Assembly: GCA_964019165.1 (NCBI GenBank) | Contig: OZ025283.1 | Span: 4,661,001-4,725,000, forward strand | DNA length: 64,000 nucleotides | Reading direction: 5' to 3' | Origin: Mastigias papua | Taxonomy: Eukaryota > Cnidaria > Scyphozoa > Rhizostomeae > Mastigiidae | Part shown: one piece after another, positions 25,001-38,347 of the stretch | Layout of the letters: each line of letters opens with the position of its first letter | How positions within the stretch are numbered: the stretch's first letter is position 1 | Translations under genes and position numbers: made by a program | The notes under the pieces: model-generated | Seen by the model: the letters and a program-made list of their open reading frames with translations, nothing else | Told to the model about the DNA's origin: nothing | The model's database searches: none

Positions 25001-26691
25001 TACATTTGAATTTAAGTACGTGTTGCATAGGTCCAAAACGTAATCTAAACACATCTGTGCTGTGAATCGAGCATTTCTGATATCGTATCACCATTAGAGC
25101 TGTATTCATTCCTGTATTGTCAGTGTATGCACACATATGCAGTTTAGGCCCATTACTAGCAATGACAACGTACATGTGCATATACTGTTGTATGTTTGAC
25201 ATTGAGTGGAAGTGCATCAATCTCAGCCACCAAACCACTTTAACATCTACAGTTACACTGATACGAGTAGTTTAGGCAATGTTTCGTATTGAAATGAGCG
25301 TTGGTATTTGTGTTTACACTAAATAGAGCGTTATAGTGCTTTAAATGTAGCAAACATGATTATACTATGTAAGTGCTAAATTTGAATTTAAGTACGTGTT
25401 GCATAGGTCCAAAACGTAATCTAAACACATCTGTGCTGTGAATCGAGCATTTCCAATATCGTGTCACCATTAGATCAGTATTCATTCCTGTACTGTCAGT
25501 GTATGCACACATATGCAGTTTAGGCCCATTACAAGCAATAACAACATACATGTGCAAATGCTGTTGATTGTTTGACATTGAGTGGAATTGCATCAATCTC
25601 AGCCACCAAACCACTTTAACATCTACAGTTACACTGATACGAGTAGTTTAGGCAATGTTTCGTATTGAAATGAGCGTTAGTATTTGTTTTTACACTAAAT
25701 AGAGCCTTATAGTGCTTTACATGTAGCAAACCTGACTATACTATGTAAGTGCTACATTTGAATATAAGTACGTGTTGCATAGTTCCAAAACGTAATCTAA
25801 ACACATCTGTGCTGTGACTGGAGCATTTCCAATATCGTGTCACCATTAGATCAGTATTCATTGCTGTATTCTCAGTGTATCCACACATATGCAGTTTAGG
25901 CCCATTACAAGCAATAACAACATACATGTGCATATACTGTTGTATGTTTGACATTGAGTGGAAGTGCATCAATCTCAGCCACCAAACCACTTTAACATCT
26001 ACAGTTACACTGATACGAGTAGTTTAGGCAATGTGTCGTAATGAAATGAGCGTTAGTATTTGGTTTTACACTAAATAGAGCGTTATAGTGCTTTACATGT
26101 AGCAAACCTGACTATGCTATGTAAGTGCTACATTTGAATTTAAGTACGTGTTGCATAGGTCCAGAACGTAATCTAAACATATCTGTGCTGTGAATCGAGC
26201 ACTTCTAATATCGTGTCACCATTAGATCAGTATTCATTCCTGTATTTTCAGTGTATGCACTCATATGCAGTTTGTGCCCATTACAAGCAATGACAACATA
26301 CATGTGCATATACTGTTGTATGTTTGACATTGAGTGGAAGTGCATCAATCTCAGCCACCAAACCACTTTAACATCTACAGTTACACTGATACGAGTAGTT
26401 TAGGCAATGTGTCGTAGTGAACTGAGCGTTAGTATTTGTTTTTACACTAAATAGAGCCTTATAGTGCTTTACATGTAGCAAACCTGACTATACTATGTAA
26501 GTGCTACATTTGAATTTAAGTACGTGTTGCATAGGTCCAGAACGTAATCTAAACACATCTGTGCTGTGAATCGAGCATTTCTAATATCGTGTCACCATTA
26601 GATCTGTATTCATTCCTGTATTGTCAGTGTATGCATACATATGCAGTTTAGGCCCATTACAAGCAATAACAACATACATGTGCATATACTG
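22025..26691 (+). repeat. Monomers 59-70 and the end of monomer 58, partly dimeric alternation
   Basis: Monomers with GTGTCGTATTG, CACTACATAG and GAATATAAG start at 22556 and 23308. Each is followed by one with GTGTCGTAATG (22932, 23684), so subtypes alternate every 752 bp. The GAATATAAG form recurs at 24608-24640 and 25736-25765. The monomer at 22180 is copied at 25188, with GTTGGTATTTGTG, AAACATGATTATAC and CTAAATTTG, while its neighbours differ. The order is mixed and no single HOR period covers the block. Confidence 0.8.
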
Positions 26692-27443
26692 TTGTATGTT
26701 TGACATTGAGTGGAAGTGCATCAATCTCAGCCACCAAACCACTTTAACATCTACAGTTACACTGATACGAGTAGGTTATTCTTTGACTCGTATTGAAATG
26801 AGCGTTAGTATTTGATTGTATAATAGATAGAGCCTTATAGTGCTTTACATGTAGCAAACCTGACTATACTATGTAAGTGCTACATATGACTTTAAGTACT
26901 TGTTGCATAGTTGCAAAACGTAATCTAAACACATCTGTGCTGTGAATCGAGCATATCTAATATCGTATCACCATTAGATCTGTATTCATTGCTGTATTGT
27001 CAGTGTATGCACACATATGCAGTTTAGGCCCATTACAAGCAATAACAACATACATGTGCATATACTGTTGTATGTTTGACATTGAGTGGAAGTGCATCAA
27101 TCTCAGCCACCAAACCACTTTAACATCTACAGTTACACTGATACGAGTAGTTTAGGCAATGTTTCGTATTGAAATGAGCGTTAGTATTTGTTTTTACACT
27201 ATATAGAGCCTTATAGTGCTTTTCATGTAGCAAACCTGACTATACTATCTAAGTGCTACATTTGACTTCAAGGACGTGTTGCATAGTTCCAAAACGTAAT
27301 CTAAACACATCTCTGCTGTGACTCGATCATTTCTAATATCGTGTCACCATTAGATCAGTATTCATTCCTGTATTGTCAGTGTATCCACACATATGCAGTT
27401 TAGGCCCATTACAAGCTAAAACAACATACATGTGCATATACTG
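26692..27443 (+). repeat. Divergent monomers 71-72, length preserved
   Basis: In the first of these, 26774-26789 reads GGTTATTCTTTGACTC where other copies have GTTTAGGCAATGTTTC. 26813-26828 reads TGATTGTATAATAGAT in place of TGTTTTTACACTAAAT. It also has TACATATGACTTTAAG and TACTTGTTGC. The second carries TATCTAAGTGC, GACTTCAAGGACG and CATCTCTGCTG. Despite this load both remain exactly 376 bp. They lie between two more homogeneous blocks and look like older copies that escaped homogenisation. Confidence 0.9.
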
Positions 27444-30400
27444 TTGTATGTTTGACATTGAGTGGAAGTGCATCAATCTCAGCCACCAAACCACTTTAAC
27501 ATCTACAGTTACACTGATACGAGTAGTTTAGGCAATGTGTCGTATTGAAATGAGCGTTAGTATTTGTTTTTACACTAAATAGAGCGTTATAGTGCTTTAC
27601 ATGTAGCAAACCTGACTATACTATGTAAGTGCTACATTTGAATATAAGTACGTGTTGCATAGTTCCACAACGTAATCTAAACACATCTGTGCTGTGACTC
27701 GAGCATTTCCAATATCGTGTCACCATTAGATCAGTATTCATTCCTGTATTCTCAGTGTATCCACACATATGCAGTTTAGGCCCATTACAAGCAATAACAA
27801 CATACATGTGCATATACTGTTGTATGTTTGACATTGAGTGGAAGTGCATCAATCTCAGCCACCAAACCACTTTAACATCTACAGTTACACTGATACGAGT
27901 AGTTTAGGCAATGTGTCGTAATGAAATGAGCGTTAGTATTTGGTTTTACACTACATAGAGCGTTATAGTGCTTTACATGTAGCAAACCTGACTATGCTAT
28001 GTAAGTGCTACATTTGAATTTAAGTACTTGTTGCATAGGTCCAAAACGTAATCTAAACACATCTGTGCTGTGAATCGAGCACTTCTAATATCGTGTCACC
28101 ATTAGATCTGTATTCATTCCTGTATTGTCAGTGTATGCACACATATGCAGTTTAGGCCCATTACAAGCAATAACAACATACATATGCAAATGCTGTTGAA
28201 TGTTTGACATTGAGTGGAATTGCATCAATCTCAGCCACCAAACCACTTTAACATCTACAGTTACACTGATACGAGTAGTTTAGGCAATGTTTCGTATTGA
28301 AATGAGCGTTAGTATTTGTTTTTACACTAAATAGAGCCTTATAGTGCTTTACATGTAGCAAACCTGACTATACTATGTAAGTGCTACATTTGAATATAAG
28401 TACGTGTTGCATAGTTCCAAAACGTAATCTAAACACATCTGTGCTGTGACTCGAGCATTTCCAATATCGTGTCACCATTAGATCAGTATTCATTCCTGTA
28501 TTCTCAGTGTATCCACACATATGCAGTTTAGGCCCATTACAAGCAATAACAACATACATGTGCATATACTGTTGTATGTTTGACATTGAGTGGAAGTGCA
28601 TCAATCTCAGCCACCAAACCACTTTAACATCTACAGTTACACTGATACGAGTAGTTTAGGCAATGTGTCGTAATGAAATGAGCGTTAGTATTTGGTTTTA
28701 CACTACATAGAGCGTTATAGTGCGTTATATGTAGCAAACCTGACTATGCTATGTAAGTGCTACATTTGAATTTAAGTACGTGTTGCATAGGTCCAGAACG
28801 TAATCTAAACACATCTGTGCTGTGAATCGAGCACTTCTAATATCGTGTCACCATTAGATCTGTATTCATTCCTGTATTGTCAGTGTATGCACACATATGC
28901 AGTTTAGGCCCATTACAAGCTATAACAACATACATGTGCATATACTGTTGTATGTCTGACATTGAGTGGAAGTGCATCAATCTCAGCCACCAAACCACTT
29001 TAACATCTACAGTTACACTGATACGAGTAGTTTAGGCAATGTTTCGTATTGAAATGAGGGTTAGTATTTGATTTTACACTAAATAGAGCCTTATAGTGCT
29101 TTACATGTAGCAAACCTGACTATACTATGTAAGTGCTACATTTGAATATAAGTACGTGTTGCATAGTTCCAAAACGTAATCTAAACACATCTGTGCTGTG
29201 ACTCGAGCATTTCCAATATCGTGTCACCATTAGATCAGTATTCATTCCTGTATTCTCAGTGTATCCACACATATGCAGTTTAGGCCCATTACAAGCAATA
29301 ACAACATACATGTGCATATACTGTTGTATGTTTGACATTGAGTGGAAGTGCATCAATCTCAGCCACCAAACCACTTTAACATCTACAGTTACACTGATAC
29401 GAGTAGTTTAGGCAATGTGTCGTAATGAAATGAGCGTTAGTATTTGGTTTTACACTACATAGAGCGTTATAGTGCTTTATATGTAGCAAACCTGACTATG
29501 CTATGTAAGTGCTACATTTGAATTTAAGTACGTGTTGCATAGGTCCAGAACGTAATCTAAACACATCTGTGCTGTGAATCGAGCACTTCTAATATCGTGT
29601 CACCATTAGATCTGTATTCATTCCTGTATTGTCAGTGTATGCACACATATGCAGTTTAGGCCCATTACAAGCTATAACAACATACATGTGCATATACTGT
29701 TGTATGTCTGACATTGAGTGGAAGTGCATCAATCTCAGCCACCAAACCACTTTAACATCTACAGTTACACTGATACGAGTAGTTTAGGCAATGTTTCGTA
29801 TTGAAATGAGCGTTAGTATTTGATTTTACACTAAATAGAGCCTTATAGTGCTTTACATGTAGCAAACCTGACTATACTATGTAAGTGCTACATTTGAATA
29901 TAAGTACGTGTTGCATAGTTCCAAAACGTAATCTAAACACATCTGTGCTGTGACTCGAGCATTTCCAATATCGTGTCACCATTAGATCAGTATTCATTCC
30001 TGTATTCTCAGTGTATCCACACATATGCAGTTTAGGCCCATTACAAGCAATAACAACATACATGTGCATATACTGTTGTATGTTTGACATTGAGTGGAAG
30101 TGCATCAATCTCAGCCACCAAACCACTTTAACATCTACAGTTACACTGATACGAGTAGTTTAGGCAATGTGTCGTAATGAAATGAGCGTTAGTATTTGGT
30201 TTTACACTACATAGAGCGTTATAGTGCTTTACATGTAGCAAACCTGACTATGCTATGTAAGTGCTACATTTGAATTTAAGTACGTGTTGCATAGGTCCAG
30301 AACGTAATCTAAACACATCTGTGCTGTGAATCGAGCACTTCTAATATCGTGTCACCATTAGATCTGTATTCATTCCTGTATTGTCAGTGTATGCACACAT

Positions 30401-30451
30401 ATGCAGTTTAGGCCCATTACAAGCAATAACAACATACATATGCAAATGCTG
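27444..30451 (+). repeat. 2-monomer HOR (752 bp)
   Basis: The GAATATAAG and TTCTCAGTGTATCC form recurs every 752 bp (its conserved segment begins at 27616, 28368, 29120, 29872). It is followed each time by a GTGTCGTAATG, TTTGGTTTTACACTACATAGAGCG member starting at 27820, 28572, 29324 and 30076. The pairs at 28948-29699 and 29700-30451 both carry the rare TATGTCTGAC and are near-identical. The older pair at 28196 instead has TTGAATG with GGAATTGC. Confidence 0.9.
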
Positions 30452-31733
30452 TTGAATGTTTGACATTGAGTGGAATTGCATCAATCTCAGCCACCAAACC
30501 ACTTTAACATCTACAGTTGCACTGATACGAGTAGTTTAGGCAATGTTTCGTATTGAAATGAGCGTTAGTATTTGTTTTTACACTAAAAAGAGTCTTAGAG
30601 TGCTTTACATGTAGCAAACCTGACTATACTATGTAAGTGCTACATTTGAATTTAAGTACGTGTTGCATAGTTCCAAAACGTAATCTAAACACATCTGTGC
30701 TGTGAATCGAGCATTTCTAATATCGTATCACCATTAGATCTGTATTCATTCCTGTATTGTCAGTGTATGCACACATATGCAGTTTAGGCCCATTACAAGC
30801 AATGACAACGTACATGTGCATATACTGTTGTATGTTTGACATTGAGTGGAAGTGCATCAATCTCAGCCACCAAACCACTTTAACATCTACAGTTACACTG
30901 ATACGAGTAGTTTAGGCAATGTTTCGTATTGAAATGAGCGTTAGTATTTGTTTTTACACTAAATAGAGCCTTATAGTGCATTACATGTAGCAAACATGAC
31001 TATACTATGTAAGTGCTACATTTGAATTTAAGTACGTGTTGCATAGGTCCAAAACGTAATCTAAACACATCTGTGCTGTGACTCGAGCATTTCTAATATC
31101 GTGTCACCATTAGATCAGTATTCCTTGCTGTATTGTCAGTGTATGCACACATATGCAGTTTAGGCCCATTACAAGCTATAACAACATACATGTGCATATA
31201 CTGTTGTATGTTTGACATTGAGTGGAAGTGCATCAATCTCAGCCACAAAACCGTTTTAACATCTACAGTTACACTGATACGAGTAGTTTAGGCAATGTTT
31301 CGTATTGAAATGAGCGTTAGTATTTGTTTTTACACTAAATAGAGCCTTATAGTGCTTTACATGTAGCAAACCTGACTATACTATGTAAGTGCTACATTTG
31401 AATATAAGTACGTGTTGCAGAGTTCCAAAACGTAATCTAAACACATCTGTGCTGTGACTCGAGCATTTCCAATATCGTGTCACCATTAGATCAGTATTCA
31501 TTCCTGTATTCTCAGTGTATCCACACATATGCAGTTTAGGCCCATTACAAGCAATAACAACATACATGTGCATATACTGTTGTATGTTTGACATTGAGTG
31601 GAAGTGCATCAATCTCAGCCACCAAACCACTTTAACATCTACAGTTACACTGATACGAGTAGTTTAGGCAATGTGTCGTAATGAAATGAGCGTTAGTATT
31701 TGGTTTTACACTACATAGAGCGTTATAGTGCTC
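30452..31733 (+). repeat. Monomers 81-84 (part), transition between HOR blocks
   Basis: The monomer at 30452 has TTGAATGTTTGAC, GGAATTGC, AGTTGCACTG and CACTAAAAAGAG. The same combination reappears at 31956 and 33460, so it is an early member of the next 1504-bp unit. The monomers at 30828 and 31204 are ordinary except for TATTCCTTGC and CCACAAAACCG. The one at 31580 still belongs to the GTGTCGTAATG subtype of the preceding dimer. Confidence 0.8.
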
Positions 31734-34700
31734 TACATGTAGCAAACCTGACTATGCTATGTAAGTGCTACATTTGAATTTAAGTACGTGTTGCATAGGT
31801 CCAAAACGTAATCTAAACACATCTGTGCTGTGAATCGAGCACTTCTAATATCGTGTCACCATTAGATCTGTATTCATTCCTGTATTGTCAGTGTATGCAC
31901 ACATATGCAGTTTAGGCCCATTACAAGCAAAAACAACATACATATGCAAATGCTGTTGAATGTTTGACATTGAGTGGAATTGCATCAATCTCAGCCACCA
32001 AACCACTTTAACATCTACAGTTGCACTGATACGAGTAGTTTAGGCAATGTTTCGTATTGAAATGAGCGTTAGTATTTGTTTTTACACTAAAAAGAGTCTT
32101 AGAGTGCTTTAAATGTAGCAAACCTGACTATACTATGTAAGTGCTACATTTGAATTTAAGTACGTGTTGCATAGTTCCAAACCGTAATCTAAACACATCT
32201 GTGCTGTGAATCGAGCATTTCTAATATCGTATCACCATTAGATCAGTATTCATTCCTGTATTGTCAGTGTATGCACACATATGCAGTTTAGGCCCATTAC
32301 AAGCAATGACAACGTACATGTGCATATACTGTTGTATGTTTGACATTGAGTGGAAGTGCATCAATCGCAGCCACAACACCTTTTTAACATCTACAGTTAC
32401 ACAGATACGAGTACTTTAGGCAATGTGTCGTTTTGACATGAGCGTTAGTATTTGTTTTTACACTAAATAGAGTCTTATAGTGCTTTAAATGTAGCAAACC
32501 TGATTATACTATGTAAGTGCTAAATTTGAATTTAAGTACGTGTTGCATAGGTCCAAAACGTAATCTAAACACATCTGTGCTGTGACTGCAGCATTTCCAA
32601 TATCGTGTCACCATTAGATCAGTATTCATTCCTGTATTGTCAGTGTATCCACACATATGCAGTTTAGGCCCATTACAAGCTATAACAACATACATGTGCA
32701 TATACTGTTGTATGTTTGACATTGAATGGAAGTGCATCAATCTCAGCCACCAAACCACTTTACCATCTACAGTTACACTGATACGAGTAGTTTAGGCAAT
32801 GTGTCGTATTGAAATGAGCGTTAGTATTTGTTTTTACACTAAATAGAGCGTTATAGTACTTTACATGTAGCAAACCTGACTATACTATGTAAGTGCTACA
32901 TTTGAATTTAAGTACGTGTTGCATAGGTCCAAAACGTAATCTAAACACATCTGTGCTGTGACTCGAGCATTTCCAATATCCTGTCACCATTAGATCTGTA
33001 TTCATTCCTGTATTGTTAGTGTATGCACACATATGCAGTTTAGGCCCATTACAAGCAATGACAACGTACATGTGCATATACTGTTGTATGTTTGACATTG
33101 AGTGGAAGTGCATCAATCTCAGCCATCAACCAATTTTAACATCTACAGTTACACTGATACAAGTAGTTTAGGCAATGGTTCGTATTGAAATGAGCGTTAG
33201 TATTTGTTTTTACACTAAATAGAGCATTATAGTGCTTTACATGTAGCAAACCTGACTATGCTATGTAAGTGCTACATTTGAATTTAAGTACGTGTTGCAT
33301 AGGTCCAAAACGTAATCTAAACACATCTGTGCTGTGAATCGAGCACTTCTAATATCGTGTCACCATTAGATCTGTATTCATTCCTGTATTGTCAGTGTAT
33401 GCACACATATGCAGTTTAGGCCCATTACAAGCAAAAACAACATACATATGCAAATGCTGTTGAATGTTTGACATTGAGTGGAATTGCATCAATCTCAGCC
33501 ACCAAACCACTTTAACATCTACAGTTGCACTGATACGAGTAGTTTAGGCAATGTTTCGTATTGAAATGAGCGTTAGTATTTGTTTTTACACTAAAAAGAG
33601 TCTTAGAGTGCTTTAAATGTAGCAAACCTGACTATACTATGTAAGTGCTACATTTGAATTTAAGTACGTGTTGCATAGTTCCAAACCGTAATCTAAACAC
33701 ATCTGTGCTGTGAATCGAGCATTTCTAATATCGTATCACCATTAGATCAGTATTCATTCCTGTATTGTCAGTGTATGCACACATATGCAGTTTAGGCCCA
33801 TTACAAGCAATGACAACGTACATGTGCATATACTGTTGTATGTTTGACATTGAGTGGAAGTGCATCAATCGCAGCCACAACACCTTTTTAACATCTACAG
33901 TTACACAGATACGAGTACTTTAGGCAATGTGTCGTTTTGACATGAGCGTTAGTATTTGTTTTTACACTAAATAGAGTCTTATAGTGCTTTAAATGTAGCA
34001 AACCTGATTATACTATGTAAGTGCTAAATTTGAATTTAAGTACGTGTTGCATAGGTCCAAAACGTAATCTAAACACATCTGTGCTGTGACTGCAGCATTT
34101 CCAATATCGTGTCACCATTAGATCAGTATTCATTCCTGTATTGTCAGTGTATCCACACATATGCAGTTTAGGCCCATTACAAGCTATAACAACATACATG
34201 TGCATATACTGTTGTATGTTTGACATTGAATGGAAGTGCATCAATCTCAGCCACCAAACCACTTTACCATCTACAGTTACACTGATACGAGTAGTTTAGG
34301 CAATGTGTCGTATTGAAATGAGCGTTAGTATTTGTTTTTACACTAAATAGAGCGTTATAGTACTTTACATGTAGCAAACCTGACTATACTATGTAAGTGC
34401 TACATTTGAATTTAAGTACGTGTTGCATAGGTCCAAAACGTAATCTAAACACATCTGTGCTGTGACTCGAGCATTTCCAATATCCTGTCACCATTAGATC
34501 TGTATTCATTCCTGTATTGTTAGTGTATGCACACATATGCAGTTTAGGCCCATTACAAGCAATGACAACGTACATGTGCATATACTGTTGTATGTTTGAC
34601 ATTGAGTGGAAGTGCATCAATCTCAGCCATCAACCAATTTTAACATCTACAGTTACACTGATACAAGTAGTTTAGGCAATGGTTCGTATTGAAATGAGCG

Positions 34701-34841
34701 TTAGTATTTGTTTTTACACTAAATAGAGCATTATAGTGCTTTACATGTAGCAAACCTGACTATGCTATGTAAGTGCTACATTTGAATTTAAGTACGTGTT
34801 GCATAGGTCCAAAACGTAATCTAAACACATCTGTGCTGTGA
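31734..34841 (+). repeat. 4-monomer tandem duplication (1504 bp), two near-identical copies
   Basis: 31734-33337 matches 33238-34841 with an offset of 1504 bp and no difference in the rows I compared. Shared rare markers are AACATACATATGCAAATG, GTTGCACTG, TTAGAGTGC, TTCCAAACCG, CAGCCACAACACC, GACTGCAGCATTTCC, ATATCCTGTC and CATCAACCAATTTT. The left boundary is CTCTACATG (31731) against CTTTACATG. The right boundary is GACTCG (34840) against GAATCG. Confidence 0.93.
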
Positions 34842-37820
34842 CTCGAGCATTTCTAATATCATGTCACCATTAGATCAGTATTCATTCCTGTATTGTCAGT
34901 GTATGCACACATATGCAGTTTAGGCCCATTACAAGCTATAACAACATACATGTGCATATACTGTTGTATGTTTGACATTGAGTGGAAGTGCATCAATCTC
35001 AGCCACCAAACCACCTTACCATCTACAGTTACACTGATACGAGTAGTTTAGGCAATGTTTCGTAGTGAAATGAGCGTTAGTATTTGTTTTTACACTAAAT
35101 AGAGCCTTATAGTGCTTTACATGTAGCAAACCTGACTATACTATGTAAGTGCTACATTTGAATTTAAGTACGTGTTGCATAGTTCCAAAACGTAATCTAA
35201 ACACATCTGTGCTGTGACTCGAGCATTTCTAATATCGTGTCACCATTAGATCAGTATTCATTCCTGTATTCTCAGTGTATCCACACATATGCAGTTTAGG
35301 CCCATTACAAGCAATAACAACATACATGTGCATATACTGTTGTATGTTTGACATTGAGTGGAAGTGCATCAATCTCAGCCACCAAACCACTTTAACATCT
35401 ACAGTTACACTGATACGAGTAGTTTAGGCAATGTTTCGTATTGAAATGAGCGTTAGTATTTGTTTTTACACTAAATAGAGTCTTATAGTGCTTTACATGT
35501 AGCAAACCTGACTATACTATGTAAGTGCTACATTTGAATTTAAGTACGTGTTGCATAGTTCCAAAACGTAATCTAAACACATCTGTGCTGTGACTCGAGC
35601 ATTTCTAATATCATGTCACCATTAGATCAGTATTCATTCCTGTATTGTCAGTGTATGCACACATATGCAGTTTAGGCCCATTACAAGCAATGACAACGTA
35701 CATGTGCATATACTGTTGTATGTTTGACATTGAATGGAAGTGCATCAATCTCAGCCACCAAACCACTTTACCATCTACAGTTACACTGATACGAGTAGTT
35801 TAGGCAATGTGTCGTATTGAAATGAGCGTTAGTATTTGTTTTTACACTAAATAGAGCCTTATAGTACTTTACATGTAGCAAACCTGACTATACTATGTAA
35901 GTGCTACATTTGAATTTAAGTACGTGTTGCATAGGTCCAAAACGTAATCTAAACACATCTGTGCTGTGACTCGAGCATTTCCAATATCCTGTCACCATTA
36001 GATCTGTATTCATTCCTGTATTGTTAGTGTATGCACACATATGCAGTTTAGGCCCATTACAAGCAATGACAACGTACATGTGCATATACTGTTGTATGTT
36101 TGACATTGAGTGGAAGTGCATCAATCTCAGCCATCAACCAATTTTAACATCTACAGTTACACTGATACAAGTAGTTTAGGCAATGGTTCGTATTGAAATG
36201 AGCGTTAGTATTTGTTTTTACACTAAATAGAGCATTATAGTGCTTTACATGTAGCAAACCTGACTATGCTATGTAAGTGCTACATTTGAATTTAAGTACG
36301 TGTTGCATAGGTCCAAAACGTAATCTAAACACATCTGTGCTGTGACTCGAGCATTTCTAATATCATGTCACCATTAGATCAGTATTCATTCCTGTATTGT
36401 CAGTGTATCCACACATATGCAGTTTAGGCCCATTACAAGCTATAACAACATACATGTGCATATACTGTTGTATGTTTGACATTGAGTGGAAGTGCATCAA
36501 TCTCAGCCACCAAACCACCTTAACATCTACAGTTACACTGATACGAGTAGTTTAGGCAATGTTTCGTAGTGAAATGAGCGTTAGTATTTGTTTTTACACT
36601 AAATAGAGCCTTATAGTGCTTTACATGTAGCAAACCTGACTATACTATGTAAGTGCTACATTTGAATTTAAGTACGTGTTGCATAGTTCCAAAACGTAAT
36701 CTAAACACATCTGTGCTGTGACTCGAGCATTTCTAATATCGTGTCACCATTAGATCAGTATTCATTCCTGTATTCTCAGTGTATCCACACATATGCAGTT
36801 TAGGCCCATTACAAGCAATAACAACATACATGTGCATATACTGTTGTATGTTTGACATTGAGTGGAAGTGCATCAATCTCAGCCACCAAACCACTTTAAC
36901 ATCTACAGTTACACTGATACGAGTAGTTTAGGCAATGTTTCGTATTGAAATGAGCGTTAGTATTTGTTTTTACACTAAATAGAGTCTTATAGTGCTTTAC
37001 ATGTAGCAAACCTGACTATACTATGTAAGTGCTACATTTGAATTTAGTTACGTGTTGCATAGTTCCAAAACGTAATCTAAGCACATTTATGCTGTGAATC
37101 GAGCATTTCTAATATGGTATCACCATTAGATCAGTATTCATTGCTGTATTGTCAGTGTATGCACACATATGCAGTTTAGGCCCATTACAAGCAATAACAA
37201 CATACATGTGCATATACTGTTGTATGTTTGACATTGAGTGGAAGTGCATCAATCTCAGCCACCAACCCACTTTAACATCTACAGTTACACTGATACGAGT
37301 AGTTTAGGCAATGTTTCGTATTGAAATGAGCGTTAGTATTTGTTATTACACTACATAGAGCGTTATAATGCTTTACATGTAGCAAACCTGACTATACCAT
37401 GTAAGTGCTACTTTTGAATTTAAGTACGTGTTGCATAGGTCCAAAACGTAATCTAAACACATCTGTGCTGTGACTCGAGCATTTCTAATATCGTGTCACC
37501 ATTAGATCAGTATTCATTCCTGTATTCTCAGTGTATCCACACATATGCAGTTTAGGCCCATTACAAGCAATAACAACATACATGTGCATATACTGTTGTA
37601 TGTTTGACATTGAGTGGAAGTGCATCAATCTCAGCCACCAACCCACTTTAACATCTACAGTTACACTGATACGAGTAGTTTAGGCAATGTTTCGTATTGA
37701 AATGAGCGTTAGTATTTGTTTTTACACTAAATAGAGCGTTATAATGCTTTACATGTAGCAAACCTGACTATACCATGTAAGTGCTACTTTTGAATTTAAG
37801 TACGTGTTGCATAGGTCCAA
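34190..37820 (+). repeat. 16-monomer-spaced block, copy 1, built on a P-Q-R-S 4-mer
   Basis: I name four subtypes. P has CATCAACCAATTTT, GATACAAG and AATGGTTCG. Q has CCACCTTA and CGTAGTG. R has GAGTCTTATAG. S has GAATGGAAG, GTGTCGTATTG and ATAGTACTTTAC. The order here is S 34212, P 34588, Q 34964, R 35340, S 35716, P 36092, Q 36468, R 36844, then T monomers (CAACCCAC, ATACCATGTAAG, GCTACTTTTG) from 37220. The block matches 40206-43836 at an offset of 6016 bp, with only isolated substitutions. Confidence 0.88.
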
Positions 37821-38347
37821 AACGTAATCTAAACACATCTGTGCTGTGACTCGAGCATTTCTAATATCGTGTCACCATTAGATCAGTATTCATTCCTGTA
37901 TTCTCAGTGTATCCACACATATGCAGTTTAGGCCCATTACAAGCAATAACAACATACATGTGCATATACTGTTGTATGTTTGACATTGAGTGGAAGTGCA
38001 TCAATCTCAGCCACCAACCCACTTTAACATCTACAGTTACACTGATACGAGTAGTTTAGGCAATGTTTCGTATTGAAATGAGCGTTAGTATTTGTTTTTA
38101 CACTAAATAGAGCGTTATAATGCTTTAAATGTAGCAAACCTGACTATACTATGTAAGTGCTACATTTGAATTTAAGTACGTGTTGCATAGTTCCAAACCG
38201 TAATCTAAACACATCTGTGCTGTGAATCGAGCATTTCTAATATCGTATCACCATTAGATCAGTATTCATTCCTGTATTGTCAGTGTATGCACACATATGC
38301 AGTTTAGGCCCATTACAAGCAATGACAACGTACATGTGCATATACTG
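37221..38347 (+). repeat. Three consecutive T-type monomers
   Basis: Monomers at 37220, 37596 and 37972 all carry CAACCCAC and a GCGTTATAATGC tract. The first two also have ATACCATGTAAG and GCTACTTTTG. The first uses TGTTATTACACTACAT and the others TGTTTTTACACTAAAT. The third changes back to ATACTATG and GCTACATTTG after about 38122, which marks a crossover into the next block. Confidence 0.85.

Noticed and set aside
26770..26830. Inserted foreign element in the divergent monomer
   Set aside because: The monomer length is still exactly 376 bp and there is no target duplication or terminal repeat. Clustered substitutions explain it better than insertion.
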